Origin: Bradyrhizobium murdochi
GTDB lineage: Bacteria; Pseudomonadota; Alphaproteobacteria; Rhizobiales; Xanthobacteraceae
Reading direction: 5' to 3'
Length of the DNA: 64,000 nt
NCBI RefSeq assembly: GCF_000472965.1
Contig: NZ_AXAU01000021.1
Span: 1 to 64,000 of the forward strand
Shown: positions 30,468 to 38,446 of the stretch, in pieces
Numbering within the stretch: the first letter of the stretch is position 1
Layout: every line of letters begins with the position of its first letter
The notes under the pieces: model-generated
What the model was told of the DNA's origin: nothing
Seen by the model: only the letters and a program-made list of their open reading frames with translations
Databases searched by the model: none
Translations under genes and position numbers: made by a program

Positions 30468-30538
30468 CCCAAGTGGCCCGGCTCACTGCTGAGAGCCGAA
30501 TCCAATATTGATCACGATTTTCGAAAGGAATCCTACCA

Positions 30539-32098
30539 ATGCCGCAGAGTGCAGAACACGTGCTCGATCATTTCGAGCTGTTCCGCGGTCCGGAATACCA
30601 GCAGATGCTGGCCAACAAGAAGAAGATGTTCGAGAATCCCCGCGATCCCGCGGAAGTAGAACGCATCAGGGAATGGACGAAGACGCCCGAATATCGCGAA
30701 AAGAATTTTGCGCGGGAAGCGCTCACGGTAAACCCGGCCAAGGCTTGCCAGCCGCTGGGGGCGGTGTTCGCCTCAGTTGGCTTCGAGGCCACGCTGCCCT
30801 TCGTGCATGGCTCCCAAGGCTGCGTGGCCTATTACCGCAGCCATTTGTCGCGGCACTTCAAGGAGCCAAGCTCCTGCGTCTCCTCGTCGATGACGGAGGA
30901 CGCTGCGGTATTCGGCGGGCTGAACAACATGATCGATGGGCTCGCCAACAGCTATAATATGTATAAGCCCAAGATGATCGCGGTCTCCACCACCTGTATG
31001 GCGGAGGTGATCGGAGACGATCTCAATGCCTTTATCAAAACGTCCAAGGAAAAAGGCTCGGTGCCAGCTGATTTCGATGTGCCGTTTGCGCACACGCCAG
31101 CCTTCGTGGGCAGCCATGTCACCGGGTACGACAATGCGCTCAAGGGCATCCTCGAGCATTTCTGGGACGGCAAGGCCGGGACAGCCGCGAAACTCGAGCG
31201 CGCGCCCAACAAGAAGATCAACCTCATCGGCGGCTTTGACGGCTATACCGTCGGCAACATCCGCGAGATCAAGCGCATCTTCGAATTGCTGGGCATTCAG
31301 TACACCATTCTTGCCGATAATTCCGATGTGTTCGATACACCGACCGACGGCGAGTTCCGGATGTATGACGGCGGCACGACTTTGGAAGACGCCGCGAACG
31401 CGGTTCACGCTAAAGCAACGATCTCGATGCAGCAGTGGTGCACGGAAAAGACGCTGCCGTTCATCGCCGATCATGGCCAGGAGGTCGTGGCTTTCAATTA
31501 TCCGGTGGGCGTGTCCGCAACGGATGAGTTTCTGATGGCGCTGTCGCGCATCAGTGGCAAAGACATTCCGGAGGAACTGGCTCGAGAGCGCGGCCGCTTG
31601 GTCGACGCGATGGCCGACTCTAGCGCGCATATCCACGGCAAGAAATTCGCGATCTATGGCGATCCAGATCTCTGCTATGGGTTAGCTGCCTTCCTGCTCG
31701 AGCTTGGCGCCGAGCCGATCCATGTGCTGTCCACGAACGGCAACAAGGCCTGGGAGGAGAAAATGCAGGCGTTATTTGGGAGCTCGCCGTTTGGGCAGAA
31801 CTGCCATGCCTATCCGGGGCGAGACCTCTGGCATATGCGCTCGCTCTTGTTCACCGAGCCGGTCGATTTCCTGATTGGTAACACCTATGGCAAGTATCTG
31901 GAGCGCGACACTGGTACGCCGCTGATCCGGATCGGTTTCCCAATCTTCGATCGGCATCACCATCACCGCTCTCCGGTGTGGGGCTATCAGGGGGGCATGA
32001 ACGTGTTGGTGAAGATTCTCGACAAGATCTTCGACGAGATCGACAAGAAGACCAACATTGCCGGCAAGACCGACTATAGCTTCGACATCATTCGTTGA
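30539..32098 (+). CDS. nifK: NifK, nitrogenase MoFe protein beta subunit
   Basis: 519 residues from MPQSAEHVLDHF, with CGAAAGGAAT before the start and a 71-base gap from nifD. P-cluster ligands lie in ACQPLGAVFAS, GSQGCVAYYRSH and STTCMAEVIGDD. C-terminal FPIFDRHHHHRSPVWGYQGG is the family signature. It forms the alpha2-beta2 MoFe protein with NifD. A stable hairpin follows its stop. Confidence 0.98.
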   Translation: MPQSAEHVLDHFELFRGPEYQQMLANKKKMFENPRDPAEVERIREWTKTPEYREKNFAREALTVNPAKACQPLGAVFASVGFEATLPFVHGSQGCVAYYRSHLSRHFKEPSSCVSSSMTEDAAVFGGLNNMIDGLANSYNMYKPKMIAVSTTCMAEVIGDDLNAFIKTSKEKGSVPADFDVPFAHTPAFVGSHVTGYDNALKGILEHFWDGKAGTAAKLERAPNKKINLIGGFDGYTVGNIREIKRIFELLGIQYTILADNSDVFDTPTDGEFRMYDGGTTLEDAANAVHAKATISMQQWCTEKTLPFIADHGQEVVAFNYPVGVSATDEFLMALSRISGKDIPEELARERGRLVDAMADSSAHIHGKKFAIYGDPDLCYGLAAFLLELGAEPIHVLSTNGNKAWEEKMQALFGSSPFGQNCHAYPGRDLWHMRSLLFTEPVDFLIGNTYGKYLERDTGTPLIRIGFPIFDRHHHHRSPVWGYQGGMNVLVKILDKIFDEIDKKTNIAGKTDYSFDIIR

Positions 32099-32113
32099 TG
32101 ACGAACGGCGCAC

Positions 32114-32141
32114 GCCATCGCCGGCAAACGTCGGCGATGGC
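32114..32141 (+). terminator. nifK-nifE intergenic hairpin
   Basis: GCCATCGCCG and CGGCGATGGC form a perfect 10-bp stem with an 8-base loop. There is no T-run, so it more likely shields the nifDK message 3' end or attenuates readthrough into nifE than ends transcription outright. Confidence 0.6.
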
Positions 32142-32196
32142 CTAAGCGCACGATGGACTGATCTTCGCGAACAGGCTCGGTTGGGAGGAGAGACGG

Positions 32197-33861
32197 ATGA
32201 GTTCGCTATCGGCCACGATCCAGAACATCTTCAACGAGCCGGGCTGCGCCAAGAACGCCAACAAATCGGATGCCGAGCGCAATAAGGGCTGCACCAAGCA
32301 GGTGCAGCCGGGCGGCGCCGCAGGCGGCTGCGCCTTCGACGGCGCCAAAATTGCGCTGCAGCCTTTTACCGACGTCGCCCATCTCGTGCACGGTCCGATC
32401 GCCTGTGAGGGTAATTCCTGGGATAACCGCGGTGCGGCTTCGTCTGGCGCCAGCATCTGGCGCACCGGACTCACCACTGACATGAACGAAACCGATATAG
32501 TATTTGGGGGCGAGAAGCGTCTCTACAAAGCAATCAAAGAGATCATCAACAAGTACAACCCGTCGGCCATTTTCGTCTATCAGACCTGCGTACCCGCCAT
32601 GATCGGCGACGACATCAATGCGGTTTGCAAGGCGGCTTCGCAAAAGCTCGGCAAGCCAGTCATTCCCGTAAATTCACCGGGCTTCGTCGGCTCCAAGAAC
32701 CTCGGCAACAAGCTCGCCGGCGAGGCCTTGCTCGAGCATGTCATCGGCACGCATGAGCCGGACTACACCACGCCCTATGACATCAACCTGATTGGCGAAT
32801 ACAACCTCTCCGGCGAGCTTTGGCAGGTCAAGCCGCTGCTTGACGAGCTCGGCATCCGCATCCTCTCCTGCATCTCGGGGGACGGCAAATATCGCGAAGT
32901 CGCCTCTTCGCACCGGGCGCGCGCTGCCATGATGGTATGTTCGAAGGCGATGATCAGTGTCGCGCGCAAGATGGAGGAGCGTTACGGCATCCCGTTTTTC
33001 GAAGGGTCGTTCTATGGCATCCAGGATTCCAGCGATTCGCTGCGCCAGATTGCCCGGCTGTTGGTCGAACGTGGGGCGCCTTCCGAACTGATCGAGCGCA
33101 CCGAGGCGGTGATCGCGCGCGAGGAGGCGGGCGCCTGGGCCGCGATCGAACCGTACAAGCCCCGCTTTGCCGGCAAGAGGGCACTTCTGATCACTGGCGG
33201 CGTCAAGTCCTGGTCCGTGGTGGCGGCGCTGCAGGAGGCAGGGCTCGAGCTGGTCGGCACCAGCGTCAAGAAATCCACCAAGCAGGACAAGGAGCGCATC
33301 AAGGAGCTGATGGGACAGGATGCCCACATGATCGAGGACATGACGCCGCGCGAGATATACAAAATGCTGAAGGACGCGAAAGCAGATATCATGCTCTCGG
33401 GCGGCAAATCGCAGTTCGTTGCGCTGAAAGCGGCGATGCCCTGGCTCGACATCAACCAGGAGCGCTGCCACGCCTATATGGGCTACCTCGGTATGGTGAA
33501 GCTGGTCGAGGAGATCGACAAGGCGCTGTTCAACCCGATGTGGGAGCAGCTGCGTCGACCAGTGCCGTGGGAGGAGGTGGCCAAGAATAGGCAGACCAAG
33601 GTGATGGCGCAGATGGACGCGCAGGCCGCCGAGGTCGCCGCCGATCCGGAGACGACCCGGCGCGCGAAAAAGGTCTGCTTCTGCAAGGAAGTCGATCTCG
33701 GCACCCTCGAGGATGCAATCCGCTCCCATGGCCTGACCAGCGTCGAGGCAGTCAGACAGCACACCAACGCGTTCGGTGGCTGCTGCAAGAGGCGTATCGA
33801 GGACATCCTGGCGAAAATGCCAGTGTCCTCGCCGCCTGCCATGCTGCAGGCCGCGGAATAG
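32197..33861 (+). CDS. nifE: NifE, FeMo-cofactor assembly scaffold, with C-terminal BFD-like [2Fe-2S] domain
   Basis: 554 residues, about 80-100 longer than enterobacterial or Azotobacter NifE. The scaffold part has GGCAFDGAKIALQPF, VHGPIACEGNSWDNRG, YQTCVPAMIGDDINAVC and LDINQERCHAYMGYLG. After about residue 485 an extra segment carries VCFCKEVDLG, and some 32 residues later FGGCCKRRIEDIL: the CxC plus CC pattern of bacterioferritin-associated ferredoxin (BFD-like) domains. With NifN it forms the complex on which NifB-cofactor matures. An AGGAGAG site precedes the ATG. Confidence 0.96.
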   Translation: MSSLSATIQNIFNEPGCAKNANKSDAERNKGCTKQVQPGGAAGGCAFDGAKIALQPFTDVAHLVHGPIACEGNSWDNRGAASSGASIWRTGLTTDMNETDIVFGGEKRLYKAIKEIINKYNPSAIFVYQTCVPAMIGDDINAVCKAASQKLGKPVIPVNSPGFVGSKNLGNKLAGEALLEHVIGTHEPDYTTPYDINLIGEYNLSGELWQVKPLLDELGIRILSCISGDGKYREVASSHRARAAMMVCSKAMISVARKMEERYGIPFFEGSFYGIQDSSDSLRQIARLLVERGAPSELIERTEAVIAREEAGAWAAIEPYKPRFAGKRALLITGGVKSWSVVAALQEAGLELVGTSVKKSTKQDKERIKELMGQDAHMIEDMTPREIYKMLKDAKADIMLSGGKSQFVALKAAMPWLDINQERCHAYMGYLGMVKLVEEIDKALFNPMWEQLRRPVPWEEVAKNRQTKVMAQMDAQAAEVAADPETTRRAKKVCFCKEVDLGTLEDAIRSHGLTSVEAVRQHTNAFGGCCKRRIEDILAKMPVSSPPAMLQAAE

Positions 33862-33870
33862 GACGGCGTC

Positions 33871-35277
33871 ATGGCGATCGTCACCACGCCGAAGAAGGCC
33901 TGCGCGGTCAACCCGCTGAAGATGAGTCAGCCGATTGGCGGCGCATTCGCCTTCATGGGCCTGCGTGGAGCGATGCCGCTTCTGCACGGCTCGCAAGGGT
34001 GCACATCCTTCGGGCTCACGCTGTTCGTGCGGCATTTCAAGGAGGCCGTGCCGCTGCAGACGACTGCGATGAGCGAGGTGGCGACCGTGCTCGGCGGTTA
34101 TGAAAATGTCGAGCAGGCTATCCTCAACATATACAATCGTGCCAAGCCGGAGATCATCGGGATCTGCTCGACCGGAGTGACCGAAACTAATGGCGATGAC
34201 GTCGACGGCTACATCAAGCTGATCCGCGAGCAGCATCCGCAGCTCGCCAAATTTCCTTTAGTCTTTGTCTCGACGCCCGATTTCAAGGACGCTTTTCAGG
34301 ACGGGTGGGGGAAGACGGTGGCATGCATGGTCGAGGTACTGGTGGAGTCGCCGGCGGGCGGGGCGGAGCGTGATGCCGCGCGGGTGAATGTCCTCCCCGG
34401 ATGTCACCTGACGCCGGGTGACCTCGACGAACTCAGGACGATCCTGGAGGATTTCGGCCTGAAGCCATCGTTCCTGCCTGATCTCGCGGGATCTCTGGAC
34501 GGGCATATCCCGGACGAGTTTACGCCAACGACCATTGGTGGCATCGGGGTTGACGAAGTAGCGGGCATGGGCCGGTCCAGCTGCACCATTGCCATCGGTG
34601 AGCAGATGCGGTGGGCGGCAGAAGCCATGCAGGCCAAGACCGGGGTGCCGTTCCGCCTGTTCGAGCGGCTGTGCGGCCTCATCCCCAACGATGAATTCAT
34701 CGCTTTCCTGAGCGACATCAGTGGCCGCCCTGTGCCAGCAAAATATCGGCGCCAGCGCGGCCAGCTCGCCGACGCGATGCTGGACGCCCATTTTCATGTC
34801 GGCGGCCGCAAGCTCGCGATTGGTGCCGAGCCTGACCTCCTGTTCGACCTGTCTAGCATGCTTCACGAGATGGGCGCGCAGGTGACGGCAGCCGTAACGA
34901 CCACGCAGTCGCCGGTGCTGGAGCGGATCGGAACCAACGAGGTGTTGATCGGCGATCTCGAGGATCTGGAAGAGCTTGCTAGGACGAGGAATTGCGACCT
35001 GCTGATTACGCATTCGCATGGCCGCCAAGCGGCGGCGCGGCTGAAGATTCCGTTTTATCGCGCGGGATTTCCGATGTTCGATCGAATCGGCGCGGGACAC
35101 CAGCTATCCGTCGGCTATCGCGGCACGCGCGATGTGATCTTCGATATCGCCAATCTCGTGATCGCCGACCGCGAGGAAAATCATCAGCCTACGCCCGATA
35201 GCTGGCGGACCTCGAGACAGCCCTTAAAGCCCAGCCGCCGCAGCTTCATCGCCTCAACAGAGGAATCGATTGCATGA
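33871..35277 (+). CDS. nifN: NifN, FeMo-cofactor assembly scaffold partner
   Basis: 468 residues from MAIVTTPKKACAVN, 9 bases after nifE. Blocks include CAVNPLKMSQPIGGAFAFMG, HGSQGCTSFGLTLFVRHFKE, GICSTGVTETNGDD, NVLPGCHLTPGDLDEL and FPMFDRIGAGHQLSVGYRG. It pairs with NifE in an alpha2-beta2 scaffold. Its stop overlaps the nifX start. Confidence 0.96.
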   Translation: MAIVTTPKKACAVNPLKMSQPIGGAFAFMGLRGAMPLLHGSQGCTSFGLTLFVRHFKEAVPLQTTAMSEVATVLGGYENVEQAILNIYNRAKPEIIGICSTGVTETNGDDVDGYIKLIREQHPQLAKFPLVFVSTPDFKDAFQDGWGKTVACMVEVLVESPAGGAERDAARVNVLPGCHLTPGDLDELRTILEDFGLKPSFLPDLAGSLDGHIPDEFTPTTIGGIGVDEVAGMGRSSCTIAIGEQMRWAAEAMQAKTGVPFRLFERLCGLIPNDEFIAFLSDISGRPVPAKYRRQRGQLADAMLDAHFHVGGRKLAIGAEPDLLFDLSSMLHEMGAQVTAAVTTTQSPVLERIGTNEVLIGDLEDLEELARTRNCDLLITHSHGRQAAARLKIPFYRAGFPMFDRIGAGHQLSVGYRGTRDVIFDIANLVIADREENHQPTPDSWRTSRQPLKPSRRSFIASTEESIA

Positions 35278-35669
35278 AAGTCGCATTCGCTACCCAAGAC
35301 TTGAGGCGCGTCGATGCGCATTTTGGCTGGGCCAAGTACATCGCGATCTATGATGTTGGGCCGATCGGGCACGTATTTCTGAAGGCAGTTCAGTTCGACG
35401 GCGATCTCAAGGAAGACGGCAACGAGGACAAGCTCGCGCCCAAGATCGAGGCAATCAAGGATTGCGCCATCCTCTATGTCGCGGCCATCGGCGGCTCCGG
35501 TGCCGCGAGGGTAGTGGCGAACAATATACATCCGATCAAGGTGAACAAGCCCGAGAACATCCTGGTGCTGGTCGAGAAGCTTCGGCGCGTGCTGAAGGGT
35601 ACGCCGCCACCCTGGCTGCGCAAGGCGCTGGCAAAGAACCAGGAGCGCACGCTCGATTTCGAAGAATGA
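35274..35669 (+). CDS. nifX: NifX, FeMo-cofactor precursor carrier
   Basis: 131 residues; the ATG overlaps the nifN stop (ATGA). NifX/NafY-fold features are seen: MKVAFATQDLRRVDAHFGWA, EDKLAPKIEAIKDCAILYVA and IGGSGAARVV. Members bind NifB-cofactor or related precursors and pass them to NifEN. Intact and of normal size. Confidence 0.95.
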   Translation: MKVAFATQDLRRVDAHFGWAKYIAIYDVGPIGHVFLKAVQFDGDLKEDGNEDKLAPKIEAIKDCAILYVAAIGGSGAARVVANNIHPIKVNKPENILVLVEKLRRVLKGTPPPWLRKALAKNQERTLDFEE

Positions 35670-35676
35670 GGACGAC

Positions 35677-36147
35677 ATGACTGAAGTCGCAGATATCGTG
35701 CAAACCGATCGCGCGCTCGATGCGCCATTCGTGAGGGAACTGATCAAGATCTGGCGCGCCCAGGACGTCCATGGCGCGTGGGACGGCAAGAGCGATCTCG
35801 ATTTGCTCGAACCGTATATTCTGGACAAGGAGAAGCGGCGGGCACTGCCGATCGTCGGCGATCCCGATCCGGATACGGTCTGGCGGCTGGAGCTGTTCTT
35901 CAATGCAGTCGCGCTCTCGATCGAGAAGGCGACGGGTGTGATGATCCAGCCGATGCTGAAGATGCACCATGAAGGCTTTGGCCGCATCGTGCTGATCGGC
36001 GGCCGACTGATCGTGGTGAACAAGCAGCTACGCGATGTGCATCGCTTCGGCTTTGACAATCTCGCAAAGCTCGCCGCCGAGGGTGGCAAATACGTCGAAG
36101 GCGGCATCAAGATGATCCGGAAATTTCCCGACGTCGCCAACTATTGA
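35677..36147 (+). CDS. NifX-associated protein (DUF269)
   Basis: 156 residues. DUF269 blocks are seen: FVRELIKIWRAQDVHGAWD, WRLELFFNAVALSIEKATG and FGRIVLIGGRLIVVNKQLRD. The family nearly always follows nifX in diazotrophs. Its role is presumed accessory to cofactor assembly. It starts 7 bases after nifX. Confidence 0.93.
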   Translation: MTEVADIVQTDRALDAPFVRELIKIWRAQDVHGAWDGKSDLDLLEPYILDKEKRRALPIVGDPDPDTVWRLELFFNAVALSIEKATGVMIQPMLKMHHEGFGRIVLIGGRLIVVNKQLRDVHRFGFDNLAKLAAEGGKYVEGGIKMIRKFPDVANY

Positions 36148-36156
36148 GAGCAGCTC

Positions 36157-36357
36157 ATGAGCGACATTGAAATGCTGAAAGCAGAAATAAGAAAGCTGTC
36201 GGTGAAGGCGACCAAGGCCAAGATGGATCTGCACGATTTGTCCGAGGAACTTCCCGTCAACTGGACCTCGATCTTGGCGGTGGCGCAGAAGGCGCACGAT
36301 GCCTTTGCCGAACTGGAGCGCAAGCGCGAGGATCTCAAGGCGCTAGAAAAGGCCTAA
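36157..36357 (+). CDS. CCE_0567-type small protein (DUF683)
   Basis: 66 residues, almost wholly helical (MLKAEIRKLSVKATKAKMDL, HDLSEELPVNW). This matches the small metal-binding antiparallel coiled-coil proteins found after the DUF269 gene in many nif operons. The exact role is unknown. Confidence 0.9.
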   Translation: MSDIEMLKAEIRKLSVKATKAKMDLHDLSEELPVNWTSILAVAQKAHDAFAELERKREDLKALEKA

Positions 36358-36370
36358 AGGGTATCCGATT

Positions 36371-36664
36371 ATGTCATTTGCAACGCGCGACGGCCGCGAC
36401 TGGACGCCGAACTACCTGATCTCAATTGATCCCAAGAAGTGCATCGGTTGTGGCCGCTGTTTCAAGGTCTGCGGTCGCGACGTCATGACGTTGAAGGGGA
36501 TCAATGAGGAGGGCGATCTTGTCGATCTCGACGATGACGATGAGATCGAAAAGAAGATTATGGTGATGAATGACCAGGGCGCTTGTATCGGCTGCGGCGC
36601 CTGCGCCCGGGTTTGTCCGACCAACTGCCAGACCCACCAGCCCGCCGGAACGGAGGCCGCTTGA
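36371..36664 (+). CDS. fdxB: FdxB, nif-specific ferredoxin III
   Basis: 97 residues with two cluster motifs, CIGCGRCFKVCGRD and CIGCGACARVCPTNC, separated by an acidic insert (LDDDDEIEKK). This is the standard last gene of Bradyrhizobium nifDKENX operons and is a probable low-potential electron carrier for nitrogenase assembly. A weak hairpin (CCCGC / GCGGG near 36684-36700) follows. Confidence 0.93.
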   Translation: MSFATRDGRDWTPNYLISIDPKKCIGCGRCFKVCGRDVMTLKGINEEGDLVDLDDDDEIEKKIMVMNDQGACIGCGACARVCPTNCQTHQPAGTEAA

Positions 36665-36861
36665 CAGCGCCTCTGCCCGCCTTTCCCGCAGGCAAGCGGG
36701 AGTTGGACGGCAAAGCCTCGCTGAAGGGACTCTCCATATGCTGCGCTCGGGGATAGAGCCCTTGGCGCCGATCCATTCCCGCCAGCTTGCGGGTGCCGAG
36801 CCGACCCCAGGGGTAGAATCATGCCCTCGTCGCCCGCAATTCTCTTTGGATGGAATGCCGA
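36665..36861. other. Spacer after the nif operon
   Basis: No gene recognised. nifQ, which might be expected nearby in other diazotrophs, is not seen. Confidence 0.4.
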
Positions 36862-37065
36862 TCACACGCTTATGTAATACACTTCATCTCGGTCCTTGCA
36901 TGTTACGACTACACTGGTGGTACCCCGTAGAAGAGGGTGAGTTCTCGCTAGCTCCTCTGCCAAGCGCTCGGCCGCACGGAAGGCTTGCACCTCGTTTTCG
37001 AATGCCAACCCGCAGGGGTCGTCGACATTCCGCTTTCCTGCGAGATTGAAATAAAAACGAAGCAT
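36862..37065 (-). CDS. DUF6894-like small protein
   Basis: 67 residues from MLRFYFNLAGK. The N-terminal hydrophobic-aromatic strand, DPCGLAFENEVQAFRAAERL and the later strand with TCKDRDEVYYI match the small DUF6894 family, frequent in Bradyrhizobium. The in-frame extension upstream lacks similarity. It is convergent with the nif operon. Function unknown. Confidence 0.65.
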   Translation of the reverse strand: MLRFYFNLAGKRNVDDPCGLAFENEVQAFRAAERLAEELARTHPLLRGTTSVVVTCKDRDEVYYISV

Positions 37066-37539
37066 TGCTCGCCGGCCTTGTTGCACATGAGAAAGAAAAC
37101 AGATTTTCATAAACGAGATGCGGTGATCGCATGTCACCCATAACGAAGTGTGCGCTTCCGGCTACCTAGCTCGAGGCTACTACGGGGCGTCAGACGATGA
37201 GCAGAGTGGGCGCCAATCACTTAGGCGGCGCAATCTCGGCGGAATTGTAGCTCATGGGTTTATCCTTGGTTGTTTTCGCCTACCGCAAATGAAGAAAAGG
37301 CACAATGCCGCTGGAGAAAAACAAATCAGATAGTTGGTACGCTTCGGACGAAGTGAAGCATGCCGACTACAGCAACGACTTAAACGGTGCGTTCCTACGT
37401 ACAAGCTTAACGATCAGGAAGGCTCTCAAAAGGTCCAATAAAGGCCGAAGCTTCGTTCTCGCGAAGGGGTGACTCCTTCGCAGAACCAGAGTCGGACGAT
37501 GCTCACGACGACTCGGTCGGAGAGGAATTCTCAATAGAT
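37066..37539. other. Intergenic, nothing recognised
   Basis: About 470 bases rich in short frames. No promoter or family motif is clear. Confidence 0.4.
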
Positions 37540-37713
37540 ATGACGGACGGTAGGGATCACGCTGAATCATCAGTGACGACAGACGAACAGCGCGAGCTGG
37601 AGTGCTGCAAGCAGGAGATTGCGCATCTCAAGCAGTTGGTTGTGCAGCTTTCGGAGATTGTTATGCGCAACGTCGTACGGCGCACCGAGGACCGAACATC
37701 GGAACGCTTGTGA
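37540..37713 (+). CDS. Small coiled-coil protein, 57 residues
   Basis: ATG at 37540 opens a 57-codon frame that is acidic at the start and then forms a Leu/Ile/Val-spaced helix (ELECCKQEIAHLKQLV, VQLSEIVMRNVVRR) with a basic end. The pattern is strongly protein-like, reminiscent of small DNA-associated or adaptor proteins. Family and partner are unknown. Confidence 0.5.
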   Translation: MTDGRDHAESSVTTDEQRELECCKQEIAHLKQLVVQLSEIVMRNVVRRTEDRTSERL

Positions 37714-37835
37714 ATTCTGAGCCTGCGCGCGCGGTGAAGCTTAACCTCGCGAGCGGCCGCTATGACGTCGAAGGCCGAAAATCGATCAGACATGATCAGG
37801 GCAGCGCGGTCATTGGATTGTGGCGGTTTTTGTCC

Positions 37836-38110
37836 TCAGAGCTCCAGAACGGCCTTCAAGCGAGCTTTCTCTAGACGATGCTTGAGCGCAGTGAGCCTGT
37901 TAGCAAACTCGGTCACCTCATGAATAGCGAGATCACCAAAAACAAACTCGTCGAGTGCTTCCTGTTGTGCGGCGACGCTCGCAAAATGCTTTTAAGTCTT
38001 GTCCGTCAGCGACATCTGGACGACCCGGGCATCGCTGGTAGAGGGCTTGCGCCGCAAGAAGCCCTTCTTCTCCAGCAGCTTTGATTGCGTAGTGACGAAT
38101 GAAGCGCGCA
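37836..38110 (-). pseudogene. MarR-family regulator, C-terminal remnant
   Basis: Minus-strand translation reads FVTTQSKLLEKKGFLRRKPS, then DARVVQMSLTDKT and an in-frame stop. It continues as KHFASVAAQQEALDEF and ends LKAVLEL before a normal stop. The wing and C-terminal helices of a MarR repressor are visible, but the N-terminal half is gone. Confidence 0.65.
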
Positions 38111-38446
38111 GGAATGCGTGCGCGCCACGCTCTTCCCGGTCCGCAAGTCGTGTTGGCGCGGTTCATGGCAGCGGACAAAAGCTTTCGGAAGGCTCGCCGG
38201 GCGCCACAGCGCAACCGATGCATCTGAGCAAGATCAACGACGAACTTGCCGCAGTAGTCTGGTAGTAGTCTGGAGGAACTGCATCATTGTGGCCTGCCTG
38301 CTTTGTATTCCTCAGTCAAAGCAGAGAAGTTGATGCAAAAGCATCCTGTGCAGATGCACAAAGGCTTATGAATACCGATCGATTATCTTCGAGAGTTTGA
38401 TTCAGCTAGACGCAATCTGAATCGCACTGGAACGCGATGATCGCGA
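38111..38446. other. Intergenic, nothing recognised
   Basis: Spacer between the MarR remnant and the end of the MFS gene, with no gene or box identified. Confidence 0.4.

Noticed and set aside
32674..34236. 520-residue minus-strand open frame
   Set aside because: It is antisense to nifE and nifN in high-GC DNA and has no family motif; a codon-bias shadow.
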